Shown here one piece after another: positions 31,681 to 41,313 of a stretch of DNA of 64,000 nt. The stretch spans positions 855,055 through 919,054 of the forward strand of contig CAJNDS010000668.1 of the NCBI GenBank assembly GCA_905221605.1, written 5' to 3'. Both the position numbers and the translations under genes were made by a program. Below the pieces are notes generated by a model. That model had not been told where the DNA came from. It ran no database searches and was given only the letters and a program-made list of their open reading frames with translations. Numbering within the stretch: the first letter of the stretch is position 1; each line of letters starts with the position of its first letter. The DNA is from Symbiodinium natans (lineage: Eukaryota; Sar; Dinophyceae; Suessiales; Symbiodiniaceae).

Positions 31681-31831
31681 GTGAAGATGTTCCCCCTTGT
31701 ACTAGCAGCTCCTGAATAGGGACGATGATAATTAGAGTACTATAATCCCCTTATATAATCGGGACTGTAATAGGAGGCACTAGAACCCCTGCTGTTAGTA
31801 TAAGGGGGGCACATCTCAATGCGCCGCACAG
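31681..31831 (+). mobile_element. Introner-like element, family A (GT-AG)
   Basis: GCGCAG/GTGAAGATGTTCCCCC at the left; GCACATCTC, then CGCCGCACAG/GTGAAGATGAG at the right. CAGGTGAAGATG is present at both edges as a 12-bp direct repeat, so the donor and acceptor both fall in the likely target duplication. Confidence 0.7.
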
Positions 31832-31978
31832 GTGAAGATGAGCCCGCGTGCCCAGCAAAAGGCACTCCTCCTCGAGTACGACGCGGCCTTGCTGCACTGC
31901 CTGATCGAAGCCATCGCGCGAGACTCGAACCAGTCTCTTCCCCAGACCCCGATCCTTGCCTGCTTTCAAGACCTTAGG
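31832..31978 (+). CDS. Exon of 49 codons between two family A elements
   Basis: Frame VKMSPRAQQKALLLEYDAAL then LHCLIEAIARDSNQSLPQTP and ILACFQDLR, exactly filling the gap between the element at 31681 and the one at 31979. Phase 0. Likely helical. Family not recognised. Confidence 0.65.
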
Positions 31979-32085
31979 GTTGGGATGTTCCCCCCTTGTA
32001 GCAACAGCTCCATAGGGATTATAATAGGGGGTACGATAATCCCTTTTTTTCACTGTTAGTATAACGGGGAACACCCCAACCTTAG
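31979..32085 (+). mobile_element. Introner-like element, family A (GT-AG)
   Basis: ACCTTAGG/GTTGGGATGTTCC at the left, ACACCCCAACCTTAG/GGT at the right. ACCTTAGGGT flanks both ends as a 10-bp direct repeat that supplies both GT and AG. Confidence 0.75.
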
Positions 32086-32144
32086 GGTCTCGTTTTAAGT
32101 TAGTTGACGCAAAAACACGAACATCAAAGCATGCTGAATGCAAG

Positions 32145-32262
32145 GATGGTGGCCCCACGTCTCCCAAAGGCTTGTGCAGAGCTCCTCCGCAACAGCTGGG
32201 GCAAGTTGCCAGAGACTTTCGCCAAGGAGGTCTTTGACCGGCTCAAACTTGAGGACAAGGAG
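32145..32262 (+). CDS. Exon a of a four-exon chain (possible start)
   Basis: AATGCAAG acceptor, then ATG at 32146: MVAPRLPKACAELLRNSWGK, LPETFAKEVFDRLKLEDKE, donor GAG/GTCTTA, phase 0. It joins in frame to 32379. The ATG could be the start codon or internal. Protein family unknown; Leu/Lys/Glu spacing suggests helices. Confidence 0.65.
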
Positions 32263-32378
32263 GTCTTAGTAGCTGAATGAGTACATTTTGCACTTTTTGG
32301 GATACTCTAATCCCAATATAGAGCTGAAAGTGTACACTTTTCTAGGGCTTCTGAACCCAGCAACTAATCAACTAAGAG

Positions 32379-32432
32379 GTGCATGAGCTCCTCTCGGCCC
32401 CGGTCGTGAAGGACAATCAGAACATGCGGAAG
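32379..32432 (+). CDS. Exon b of a four-exon chain
   Basis: CTAAGAG acceptor, 18 codons VHELLSAPVVKDNQNMRK, donor AAG/GTGATT. Phase 0 on both sides. Confidence 0.65.
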
Positions 32433-32627
32433 GTGATTAGTCGGTTTCTGGGTTTCCTGGAGGCAGAAGCTGCTTGCCTGCCCTGGCAGTCTTTCCCTAT
32501 GTGTTTTTTCTTTCTGGCTTCGTACGCGATCAGCTTAAGAAATGCCCCCTTTAAGCCCAGAAGCCCAAAACCCCCGTGTCCCTAAACCCTAAACCTAAAA
32601 CCCTAAGCCCTAAACCCTAAACCCTAG

Positions 32628-32757
32628 GCCATGCCCAAGTTCGAGAAGCTGGCCCACGCCTTGGCCGTGGCCGGCCACGCGGGGGGATTGCGGCTCTCAC
32701 ACCTCGCCGCCATGAAGCGCGCCGTGGTGCGGACGGTGACCAGCAACTGGACTGCAG
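32628..32757 (+). CDS. Exon c of a four-exon chain
   Basis: Acceptor CCCTAAACCCTAG, donor GCAG/GTTTAGGG: the heptamer arrays themselves supply both splice signals. Frame AMPKFEKLAHALAVAGHAGG then LRLSHLAAMKRAVVRTVTSN and WTA plus one base. Very high GC3. Confidence 0.75.
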
Positions 32758-32832
32758 GTTTAGGGTTTAGGGTTTAGGGTTTAGGGTTTAGGGTTTAGGG
32801 TTTAGGGTTTAGGGTTTAGGGTTTAGGGTTCA
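32757..32832 (+). repeat. TTTAGGG array at a donor site
   Basis: About 11 units starting directly at the predicted GT donor of exon c. Confidence 0.95.
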
Positions 32833-33044
32833 GGACCTATAGGGTTCATGGGTAGTTATAAGGCGGGTCAGAAGTACCCCTAAATACGGTTATAAGTATA
32901 GTTGCCATAATATAACCCTACTTATCCAGAGAGCCCAATGCCCCTTAAGACCGCAGACTAACTTTCGCAAGGAATATCCCTTAAAGGCCTTAAAGGGTAC
33001 TGTGGGGGGATATGGGGGGTGTACATATTTCCCTCAATTCAGTA

Positions 33045-33145
33045 CTAAGGGCCCAGTATCCCTTAATGAAGGAATATGCCTTACGTCATATAGAGGGTCC
33101 TTAGCATGATTTATGGTCTGTTCCTTAATTAACGTGTATTGGGGC
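33045..33145 (+). repeat. Family H repeat copy
   Basis: AGGGTCCTTAGCATGATTTA, GGTCTGTTCCTTAATTAACG and TATTGGGGCC match the words of the 14.8 kb repeats and the 43.9 kb copy. Confidence 0.5.
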
Positions 33146-33162
33146 CTTTTGGGAACGAGCAG

Positions 33163-33251
33163 GATCACCAGAGCCCCCCAAGCCTGCGCTACATGCGATC
33201 TATGGGACCCCGAGGCAACGCCTCCAAGCAGGAGCGGGAGTCTGTGAATAG
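33163..33251 (+). CDS. Exon d of a four-exon chain (stop)
   Basis: GAGCAG acceptor. In the phase left by exon c it reads (G)SPEPPKPALHAIYGTPRQRL then QAGAGVCE and TAG. A different frame (SLRYMRSMGPRGNASKQERE) is also open, so the junction needs transcript proof. Confidence 0.5.
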
Positions 33252-33582
33252 AGCATGGGAGGCGGCCGGGGGGGGCTTTAGGGGGCCTAGGGCTTAGGGG
33301 GAAGGGCGGTTCTCGATGGGTCTTTAGGAGCCTTTTGAGGGTCCCAAAACCATACAACCCTAAAGCCCTAGACCCTGTGTCGCACTTGGCCCTTGACCCC
33401 ATGGTCCCGAATTAACCTTGGCTTGAAGTCCAAACAAATGGCTGGGTCTTTGGGTTTAGGGTTTAAGGCTAATGGGTTCAGGGTGTAGGCTTAGCTTTCT
33501 TGTTTTCTTTTGCCAGCCTGCGTTCGCGGGAGGAAATCAGCCACAGTCTGCAACCCTGAACCCAAACCCTAGAAATCTCCAG

Positions 33583-33683
33583 ACGCGGCTTCGCGCGAGG
33601 CGTTCTTCTACGCCGTGGCGGCTGTCGTCGCCCCACACCTCATGAGCCAAGATCGTTTGGAGGAGCATCTTTTGAAGAGTCTG
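33583..33683 (+). CDS. Exon upstream of a family A intron
   Basis: ATCTCCAG acceptor; frame AASREAFFYAVAAVVAPHLM then SQDRLEEHLLKSL, ending at CTG/GTTTGGGATG, the left edge of a family A element. Phase 0 at the donor. Confidence 0.7.
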
Positions 33684-33820
33684 GTTTGGGATGTTCCCCC
33701 CTTAGACTAAAAGCTCCTTAACAGGAATTATAGTACCACTTATTATAATCCCCACTAAGGACTGTACCACCTATTATAATCCCTGTTAAGGACTGTTAGT
33801 ATAAGGGGACCATCCTACAG
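33684..33820 (+). mobile_element. Introner-like element, family A, in frame context
   Basis: GTTTGGGATGTTCCCCCC... TATAAGGGGACCATCC, TACAG. It contains an internal ~30-bp tandem duplication (ACTGTACCACCTATTATAAT and ACCACTTATTATAATCCC). Excision as a GT-AG intron joins 33 upstream codons in frame to about 82 downstream codons. Confidence 0.75.
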
Positions 33821-34069
33821 TCCAGTTCTAAATTGCTAGTTACTGAGACCCTGTTGGGGAACTTGAATCAAGCTACCAGAATAGCAACGGCAGCAATTCA
33901 TCGGTGTTCTAAGCCCTATAAGCCCTATGTATGCCCTACATGCCCTAAAGCCTTAATTTTGCAAATTAGCCTTTTGTGGCTGGGTTCAACAGGCAAGGCG
34001 TGGCTTCTTTTCATACCCTTTCCAGTTCTATGTCATAAATGGGAGGAAGAAGGGTTTAGGGCTTAGGGT
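33821..34069 (+). CDS. Exon downstream of a family A intron, with stop
   Basis: In phase 0 from the acceptor CTACAG: SSKLLVTETLLGNLNQATRI, ATAAIHRCSKPYKPYVCPTC, PKALILQISLLWLGSTGKAW and on to EEEGFRA and TAG. The CxxC pair and the hydrophobic stretch are the visible features. The last codons fall in a TTTAGGG run, so the real end may be earlier. Confidence 0.6.
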
Positions 34070-34113
34070 CTCGTATTAAATAAGCCGAAGTGCTTGCTTG
34101 CTTTGTTTTCGAG

Positions 34114-34167
34114 CACCCCCCTGCTGACTTGGTGCTCCGCATTTGCAAAGACAAGATTGGCCCCTGA
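34114..34167 (+). CDS. Short exon, unknown protein
   Basis: Frame HPPADLVLRICKDKIGP and TGA; the frame is also open upstream (ACFVFE). A GATTG/GCCC GC-type donor is possible before the stop. Confidence 0.5.
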   Translation, partial: HPPADLVLRICKDKIGP

Positions 34168-34187
34168 ACCCTAAACTCTGAACCCAG

Positions 34188-34268
34188 TCCCTCGTGCTGT
34201 CGCTTACGGTTCTTCCGTCTAAGAGGATGTGTGCGACCAGGCTCTGGATAGTGGCAGGAGTCTGGTAA
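34188..34268 (+). CDS. Possible exon
   Basis: GAACCCAG acceptor; frame SLVLSLTVLPSKRMCATRLW then IVAGVW and TAA; a GA donor (GGCAG/GAGTCT) is possible. Confidence 0.4.
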   Translation, partial: SLVLSLTVLPSKRMCATRLWIVAGVW

Positions 34269-34356
34269 ATTATGTCTTAGGGTAGTTTATATGGTCCCTG
34301 AGTGTGGTCAGCCTAAACCCTAAACGCTGCAGTGCCGTTGCGAGGCTGCTAGGAAC

Positions 34357-34432
34357 CCTCAACCCTAAACCCTAAACCCTAAACCCTAAACCCTAAACCC
34401 TAAACCCTAAACCCTAAACCCTAAACCCTAAA
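34357..34432 (-). repeat. CCCTAAA array
   Basis: Ten to eleven C-strand units. Confidence 0.95.
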
Positions 34433-34649
34433 CTGCAGCTGGGCTTAGAGTTGCTCCTGAGCATCTGGGTACTTCTCTGAGTTAGGTCCCCTTCCTTGGG
34501 CCCCTCCCAAGATCTCCGAACCCGAAGGCTTACCCGAAACCCTAAACCCTAAACCCTAAACCCTCAACCCTAAACCCTAAATGAACCAGGGTTTCGGGTC
34601 TAGGGCTTAGGGCTTGGGGCTGAGGTTCTGAGGCTTGAACCCTAAACCC

Positions 34650-34750
34650 TTAGGGTAGTTTCATGGGACCCTGAATATGGTCCCCTCCTAAGGGCCTAAA
34701 CCGTAAACCCTAGAACCCCTAATACCAAGGAACCATGTAGTTACCCTAAG
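34650..34750 (+). mobile_element. Introner-like element, family C
   Basis: TAGGGTAGTTTCATGGGACC at the left, GGAACCATGTAGTTACCCTA AG at the right. The centre holds CCCTAAAC-type sequence. Confidence 0.55.
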
Positions 34751-34970
34751 AGAAGCCCAGCTTTCCCCAGGAGATCGCAGCTGCCACCTCGACAGCCTTA
34801 CCCATCCCCGGAGGTGGGGGTTTCCCAAATTAGGGGGGTTTAGGGTTTCGGGTTTCGGGTTTAGGGTTTAGGGTTTAGGGTTTAGGGGTACCATATTGGG
34901 GTCCTTATGATAAGGGGTTCCTAGTATTTGGGGTCTATATTGGGAGTCCCTTGTTTTCGTTAACCTCCAG

Positions 34971-35026
34971 GTGGCCCTCATGCGGCCGTGGCCGCGGTGA
35001 AGCTTGATCTGATTTCGGCACTTTCG
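34971..35026 (+). CDS. Short exon, unknown protein
   Basis: ACCTCCAG acceptor, which resembles the right end of family B elements. Frame GPHAAVAAVKLDLISALS to TTTCG/GGTTCAGGG. Confidence 0.45.
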
Positions 35027-35279
35027 GGTTCAGGGTTTAAGGTTTAGGGTTTAGGGTTTAGGGTTTGGGGTGTCGGGTTCTATGTACTCTATAGGGACTT
35101 CGGCAGTTTTTGTGGGTTGCTTGAAGACTTATTGCTAGCAAAAAGTAGCGTTATGTGTACCCAAAATCGGGTTGAAAGCATAGCTACTATACGTAGAACC
35201 CTACTTAGAACTACACATGACCCTCCAAGTAGGGTTGGGGGGGAGGGTTAAAGGAGAGAGGCAGGGGAACCCTAAATGC

Positions 35280-35361
35280 TCAACTTGGGTGAAGTTACCG
35301 GGTTATCGGAGAAGCCTGACTTGCCAGCAGTGGCAGCGCAGAGTCAGCTAGGGCCGGGTGG
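35280..35361 (+). CDS. Possible exon
   Basis: Frame LNLGEVTGLSEKPDLPAVAA then QSQLGPG to a GTG/GTAAGC donor of strong consensus. Confidence 0.4.
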
Positions 35362-35847
35362 TAAGCAAAAACTCCTCAGCTGAACGGAACTCCGTTTAGG
35401 GGGGCCTTCTAGGGCATGCAACTTACCCGCGTCGGAAGAGGCCAGAAGATTCAAAAAACATGGACCCCTGTTTGATGACAAACCCCCCCCCCTCCCCCCC
35501 CCACATGCAAGTTTGAGGCTGCTAGGTTTTCGGGCCACTTTAGGGTTTCGAGTTGATTTTACCCTGCAAGACAGTAGTTACAGCCAGAGTCTTCTCCTGA
35601 AGCATATGGTCCGCTTCTGTCAGTAACTGGGGCCGGTGAAGAAAGATGGTCCTGCTTGCATTAGAGAAATATATTTACATACATACTCCGAAAAGGACCA
35701 TTATATGGAACACTGGCCGCAGAAGTGCCACCCAAATACCTTAACTTCTAGCCCTAAACCCAAGAGGGACCATCAATAATTCAGAGCTTTAGGGTTTAGG
35801 GTTTAGGGTTTAGGTTTTAGGGTTTTAAGGTTTAGGGTTTAGGGAAG

Positions 35848-35896
35848 CAGCCGAGGAATGGCGTTGCCTTGCTGGCGACTTGGCCGTTAAGTTCGG
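35848..35896 (+). CDS. Short exon upstream of the CA satellite
   Basis: GGGAAG acceptor; frame AAEEWRCLAGDLAVKF, donor TTCG/GTCGTTTTG. Confidence 0.4.
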
Positions 35897-36039
35897 TCGT
35901 TTTGTTTTCGGAAAACAATGACGAGACAAGTGTACATGGATATCCGCTCAGCTTTTTATGTTTATATTTTATGCACACACTGCTTTACTTGATTATGAAA
36001 TTCATATTGTATGCTACCTACATGCACATACACACACAC

Positions 36040-36088
<49 letters not shown>

Positions 36089-36397
36089 GCGCACACACAC
36101 ACACACACACGCGCACACACGCACACACGCACACACGCACACACGCACACACGCACACACGCACCCAGGCACAAATGCACACACGCACACACGCACACAC
36201 GCACACACGCACACACGCACACACGCACACACGCACACACGCACACACGCGCACACGCACACACGCACACACGCACACACGCACACACGCACACACGCGC
36301 ACACGCGCACACGCGCACACGCGCACACGCGCACACGCGCACACGCGCACACGCGCACACGCGCAGACGCGCACACACGCACACGCGCACACGCGCA

Positions 36398-36491
<94 letters not shown>
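36040..36491. repeat. CA / CGCACA compound microsatellite
   Basis: About 450 bp: (CA)n, then ACACGC-type hexamers, then GCGCACAC octamers, then (CA)n of about 50 units. All six frames are open, producing ORFs up to 217 codons of His/Thr or Cys/Val that are not genes. Confidence 0.95.
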
Positions 36492-36492
<1 letters not shown>

Positions 36493-36539
36493 CTGCGTGT
36501 GTACATATGTATATATATATAGCTCGAAATCCTAATCCC

Positions 36540-36840
36540 TAAGCCTACAAGCCCTAAGCCTCTTATCAACCCCAAACCGAAAACCCCCCCCCCCCCCCCA
36601 ACCGAATCGAACCAGCCCAAAACCCCAACCCAGAGAGCACAATACTGCGTGGTTCAGGAATACGCTGTCTCAGTATGAGGCCGCCCCTCTCTCTCTCTCT
36701 CTCCCTCTCTCTCCTTCTCTCGCCAGAGACAATTTTTTTATGTGGGTGTGTGTGTGTGTGTGTGTGTTTTCAGGTATACTTCTTGGTGAAGGTAGGTAGC
36801 TTTCTGAGAAGCTTTCAACACACAGAAGCGGGGCGAGCAA
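36540..36840. other. Spacer with C tract, CT tract and GT tract
   Basis: C tract at 36585, (CT)n at 36690 and (GT)n at 36746. No gene. Confidence 0.8.
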
Positions 36841-36844
36841 GGAG

Positions 36845-36917
36845 ATGAGCCTCAACATCTCGGCACTTCGTCCGGGAAGTAACGCGCCCCCTGAAGAGGC
36901 CCGCTGTGGCGGAAAGC
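36845..36917 (+). CDS. Possible exon starting with ATG
   Basis: Frame MSLNISALRPGSNAPPEEAR then CGGK, donor AAAGC/GTTTAGGG. Confidence 0.4.
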
Positions 36918-37212
36918 GTTTAGGGCTTAGGGTTTAGGGTTTAGGGTATTTAGGGCTTAAGATTTCAGGAGATGGGTCCAGGGTTTATAGGAACAGTAGC
37001 CCAGAAGGTGAGTTTTTAAGCTCTTGGGATGCACGATTTCTTCCCTAAGCGTGAATGATTACACTGTTCTTCGGTCCAGGTTCTGCTCGCCCCCTTGGGT
37101 TTAGGGTGACGTCGTCCAAGTTGGATCGGGGGTTGTTTGCCTCACAGGGTTTAGGGTTTAGGGTTCAGGGCTTAGGGTTTAGGGTTTAGGGTCATAGAAT
37201 CCCTTCGAACCC

Positions 37213-37324
37213 CGCTTGGATATTCATGGATACAAAAAGTGGGGTCATGCGTATGGTAACTATACTTAGAACCCCATTTTGGGTACATATATCCCTGCTT
37301 ATAGTATCCGTGAACCTCCAAGTC
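37213..37324. mobile_element. Diverged family B element
   Basis: GCTTGGATATTCATGGATAC at the left, TATCCGTGAACCTCCAAG at the right, with AACTATACTTAGAACCCC inside as in other copies. Confidence 0.55.
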
Positions 37325-37461
37325 AAGCAATAGCCCACAAGCAAACCCCGTCGTGATGGAATCGTATTTCGTCTATCCCTGAACTAACTTTGCATGTGGT
37401 AGAGAGCCTGGAGAACTGAGCAGACGGGCTGATGAAAGTTCGCTACTTCGCTGGTATAACT

Positions 37462-37747
37462 GGGGTTTAGGGGTTTAGGGGTTTAGGGTTTAGGGTTTAG
37501 GGTTTAGGGTTTAGGGTTTAGGGTTTAGGGTTTAGGGTTTAGGGTTGCGGTTTTGCGTTCTTGTCTTGGTTGAGAATACCTCGGTCTGTGTTGTTTTTTG
37601 ATTGCCACCGGGGGGAGGGACTGCCAGCTCAGCATGTCGGGCCAAAGCCCGGATTTGGTTGCTGACTTCGGGTTTAGGGTTTAGGGTTTAGGGTTTAGGG
37701 TTTAGGGTTTAGGGTTTAGGGTTTAGGGTTTAGGGTTTAGGGTTTAG
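37462..37747 (+). repeat. Two TTTAGGG arrays around a short GC-rich segment
   Basis: Arrays at 37462-37545 and 37672-37747. Between them LSMSGQSPDLVADF (37629-37671) after TGCCAG may be a short exon ending at TTCG/GGTTTAGGG. Confidence 0.8.
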
Positions 37748-37917
37748 GCTTGAAGCTGTCTGTAACATTCAACCTTCAACCTAAAGAGCTGAAGCCTGTA
37801 GCATCCGGAAAGCGAGGTGAGGATAGAATGCCTAGTTCCCATACGATACTTGGATTGTCTTGCACTCTGGCCAGCACAACCAGCCGTGTAATCCCGCAAT
37901 GCACTAATCCCTAACCC

Positions 37918-38057
37918 CTACTTGGAGGTTCATGGGACTTACTCACCACTTATAACTGGGCTTATAACCCTACTTGTAATAGGGAGAACCCCTTTTCAGG
38001 CCCTTTAGGGGAAGTGGGGTGATAAGTACAGTTATAAGTACCATGAACCTTCAAGTA
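37918..38057. mobile_element. Inverted-repeat element, family B
   Basis: CTACTTGGAGGTTCATGGGA facing TACCATGAACCTTCAAGTA, flanked by ACCCC on both sides. The interior has ACTTATAACTGGGCTTATAA facing GATAAGTACAGTTATAAG. Confidence 0.8.
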
Positions 38058-38208
38058 ACCCCTAAACCCTAAAACCCTAAAACCCGAAAACCCGAAAACC
38101 CTAAAACCCAAAACCCTAAACCATCTGGTGCCAGCAATCTTCCCCGTTCATCAAACAAACAGACCAGACGACCTGAAGTGCCACCCGAAGTCGTATGAGT
38201 ACACCCTT

Positions 38209-38366
38209 CTGGGAGGTTCATAGTACAGGGTTTAGGATTTAGGGTTTAGGGTTTAGGGTTCATGGGCACATGTAAGGAGGGTTATTATGTACCCTAAATA
38301 GGGGCAGTAGGTATAGTTCCCATACTTGTATAACCCTACTTATAACCACCCATGAACCTCCAAGTA
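38209..38366. mobile_element. Family B element containing a heptamer array
   Basis: CTGGGAGGTTCATAGTAC and CCATGAACCTCCAAGTAG ends. A TTTAGGG array (38223-38258) sits just inside the left end. Confidence 0.65.
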
Positions 38367-38492
38367 GCCCTAAACCCTAAACCCTAAACCATAAACCCTA
38401 AACCCTAAACCCTAAACCCTAAACCCTAAACATTAGTTAGAAATAGTTACCCATGAACCCCCAAGTAGAGACCCTTTTTGAACAATCTCGAG

Positions 38493-38568
38493 GTCATGTC
38501 AAAGCTCCGCGAAGCACGCGGCTGGCTCCTCGACTGCATCCGCGAGGACACCGGGGTCGCCGGTGCTG
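38493..38568 (+). CDS. Exon, unknown protein
   Basis: TCTCGAG acceptor; frame VMSKLREARGWLLDCIREDT then GVAGA plus one base; donor GCTG/GTTTAGGG formed by the heptamer array. Very GC-rich third positions. C-strand array upstream at 38375-38430. Confidence 0.65.
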
Positions 38569-39039
38569 GTTTAGGGTTTAGGGTTTAGGGTTTAGGGTTT
38601 AGGGTTTAGGGTTTAGGGCTTAGGGCTTAGGGTTTAGGGTTTAGGGTTGAGGGGGCAGGGTTTAGGGTTGCGCATCGTGTTGCATTCTATTGTTCGGTTT
38701 GGGGTTGAAGGGTTAGGGGGAGTGGGTTAGGATGTGCACAACCGGGTTAGCCAATGACTCCAGTGGTTCCAGCTCATCCAAAGGTAGTTGGTGACACTGA
38801 GCGTGCGGAGGTAGAAGTGCTTCCTGGGTCGCGAAATCGCCAAACCCAATGATCAATCCACGAGAGCCGGAACAAACTATACACTCAACACGAAAAGGCT
38901 TCGTATTGTGAGAGAGAGGGAGGAGCGGGTCGAAACTGGCCCGCCCAAAGTTCTGAGCAGACATGTGGACCCAACCGAAGCCTTGCCGGCCTTGTGCGAG
39001 TGCGAGAGTCGAAACCCTAAACCCTAAACCCTTCTGCAG

Positions 39040-39096
39040 GACGTGAACGCCTACTGCGGTCTTCTGAGCTCGGTCTATGGACAGCTGCCCTCTCAG
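39040..39096 (+). CDS. Exon, unknown protein
   Basis: CTTCTGCAG acceptor, 19 codons DVNAYCGLLSSVYGQLPSQ, donor CAG/GTGCCA, phase 0. The minus-strand ORF over 38713-39120 looks like a shadow. Confidence 0.65.
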
Positions 39097-40340
39097 GTGC
39101 CATTCCATGTGTCCTTGCACTTCAGGGAATTGAGGTTTATGGTGTTGGGGTTTAGGGTTTCGGTTTAAAGTTTAGGGTTTTGGCAACTTGAGGTTTCGGA
39201 GTTGAGTTTCAATGCTTGCTGTTTCAGGGCCAGGGCTTCTCAGGGTCAAATGGGTGTCTATGAAGTGCGGTTACACTTGAAGCCATCTTTCCTGGCAAAG
39301 TGTTTAGAGTCTTCATGCACGGCAATGTGATTTGGGTTAAGGGTTGGATTCTTGTGTTTGCTTGTGTTTTTGGTTTTGTCGTTGGGTTTTTAGCTGCCAA
39401 GCCCACCAATGACTCTTAAACTGCAGATGCCGACGGCAATGTTTCGAATTGAGTTGAACCCTTGCCCGTGTCGGAGCAGAAGTGGTCGAGATAGTGCATA
39501 GGCAGCTCTCGCAATGAGCATTTGTGGAATGTCAGGGTCTATGCTGCAGGATGATGTGCCACGATTGGTGAACTTGCGTGTCGAGCTGTGTATTGTGGTG
39601 GCAGAAAGGGAGGGGTGGGGGGGTGTCGGCACGGCTCTGTCCCGCGTAAATGGCACACCCTGCCTGCATCCTTCCTCCTCAGCGCATGCGTGTTCCATCT
39701 TTCAGTGCGCTGCACGTAGCTTGAATGCCGGACATCCGACATCCTAAACCGTCCTAAACCCAAAACACGAAGTTTCTGCAAACAAGTGTGCCTATCGTGT
39801 TCCTGCCATGTGCTGCCAGGGATCGCAGACTGTGGCTGCAGAAGAGACTGAGAAGAGGCCATCGTGAAGTGGGGTTTAGGGTTGAGGGTTTAGGGTGTAG
39901 GGTTGAGGGGGGCTAGACCTTCAGCCCAGTAGCAAAAGGGTTGAGGGTTTAGGGTTTGGGGTTTGGGGTACGGGCCATATTGCAGTCCACTTCTTGATAG
40001 CGCTTCATGATAGTAGTCATACTCTTATAGGTCGCAAGTTTGACCCCACTACCCCCCACAATCGATGGCAAGGGCAACCCGAGCACAGCAGGACTCCACC
40101 AGGAGGACAATGGCAACATAGTTTTGCTCCGGCGGAGTTATTTTCCCCGCCACACGCAGATTACAATACATGCACATGTCGTCGACCCCCCGGCTCTGCA
40201 GCATGTTCAGGTGTCCAGTCCCCCCTGGTAGCTCGAAATGTTTGCCCTGCAAATTTACTTGGGGCCATGTTTGGAGTTTGCCCAAACAAGCCCATGTTTA
40301 GGGTTTAGGGTTTAGGGTTTAGGGTTTAGGGTTTAGGGTT

Positions 40341-40464
40341 ATGATAACGTCGCGCATGGTCACAGCCGGCCAGTGTGTTCTGTTGTGTGCTTCACGCTTG
40401 CTTTCCTCATTGCCATGGATCAAGTTAGGGCGCCAGCTCGTGGCGCTTCTACGCACATCTCAGG
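40341..40464 (+). CDS. Exon ending at a family C element
   Basis: Directly after a TTTAGGG array: MITSRMVTAGQCVLLCASRL then LSSLPWIKLGRQLVALLRTS and Q, ending CAGG/GTAGTTTC at the left edge of a family C element. Confidence 0.5.
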
Positions 40465-40582
40465 GTAGTTTCGCGGGCCCTTAATATGGTCCCTTGTCCT
40501 CTTGAAAGGCGTCTGATGTGTATAGGGTATATCTAGTCCCCATTTAAGGGCCCATATCAAGGGACCGTGTCACTACCCTTAG
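40465..40582 (+). mobile_element. Introner-like element, family C (GT-AG)
   Basis: GTAGTTTCGCGGGCCCTTAA at the left, CCGTGTCACTACCCTTAG at the right; inner GGTCCC and GGGACC arms pair. A CCCTAAA array follows at once. Confidence 0.65.
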
Positions 40583-40732
40583 AGCAAACCCTAAACCCTA
40601 AACCCTAAACCCTAAACCCTAAACCCTAAACCCTAAACCCTAAACCCTTAGAGCACAGGGATTGCAAAAAACACTTTTTCTCTTGGCAAGGGCCCGGGCT
40701 TTAGATTTCAGAGGGAACCTCCGGGCTCAAGA

Positions 40733-41026
40733 GGGTTTAGGGTTTAGGGTTTAGGGTTTAGGGTTTAGGGTTTTAGGGTTTAGGGTTTAGGGTTTAGGGT
40801 TCCAGTCTGAAAAAGGGTTTAGGGTTTAGGGTTTAGAGTTTAGGGAAAGACTCTGATAGACCCATGGAACCTTTGTTGCACTTGCCCCGGAACCAGAACT
40901 CCGAGCCTCATGTGATCCCATCTCCTGGGAACTTGGGGCGGTAAGCTTCGGTTTCTATGGGTTTAGGGTTTAGGGTTTAGGGTTTAGGGTTTAGGGTTTA
41001 GGGTTTAGGGTTTAGGGTTTAGGGTT
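40733..41026 (+). repeat. TTTAGGG arrays
   Basis: Arrays at 40733-40800, 40816-40850 and 40960-41026. Confidence 0.95.
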
Positions 41027-41036
41027 CGCCAATCAG

Positions 41037-41224
41037 TTCAACATGCAGACGGTGTCGCGGTTGGGCCAACGGAGATGCAGAGAGACTGCGACATGATCCC
41101 TTGCAAAGATACAGGGCCTACCTTGGAAGAGCTCAAGGAGCAAGAACGGGCACGACGTCTTAGGCTCAAACAAGAACGCAAGCAAAACCACATGATTCGG
41201 CGACTTAATTCAGACTTCCCCTAA
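41037..41224 (+). CDS. Exon, charged helix, unknown protein
   Basis: CCAATCAG acceptor; frame QHADGVAVGPTEMQRDCDMI, PCKDTGPTLEELKEQERARR, LRLKQERKQNHMIRRLNSDF, P and TAA. The Glu/Arg/Lys-rich middle predicts a long helix or coiled coil. The TAA lies in the first CCCTAAA unit, so the true donor may be a few bases earlier. G-strand upstream and C-strand downstream, the minority order. Confidence 0.6.
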
Positions 41225-41313
41225 ACCCTAAACCCTAAACCCTAAACCCTAAACCCTAAACCCTGGGCTTTTTTGGGGTGCTGGGGTTTTGGTGTCCTGG
41301 GCTTGCGGTGCAG

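Noticed and set aside
35869-36620. ORFs up to 217 codons on both strands
   Set aside because: They are translations of (CA)n and CGCACA repeats; every frame is open.
38713-39120. Minus-strand ORF of 135 codons
   Set aside because: The + strand exon 39040-39096 has clean splice edges and coding bias; the minus ORF includes heptamer translation.
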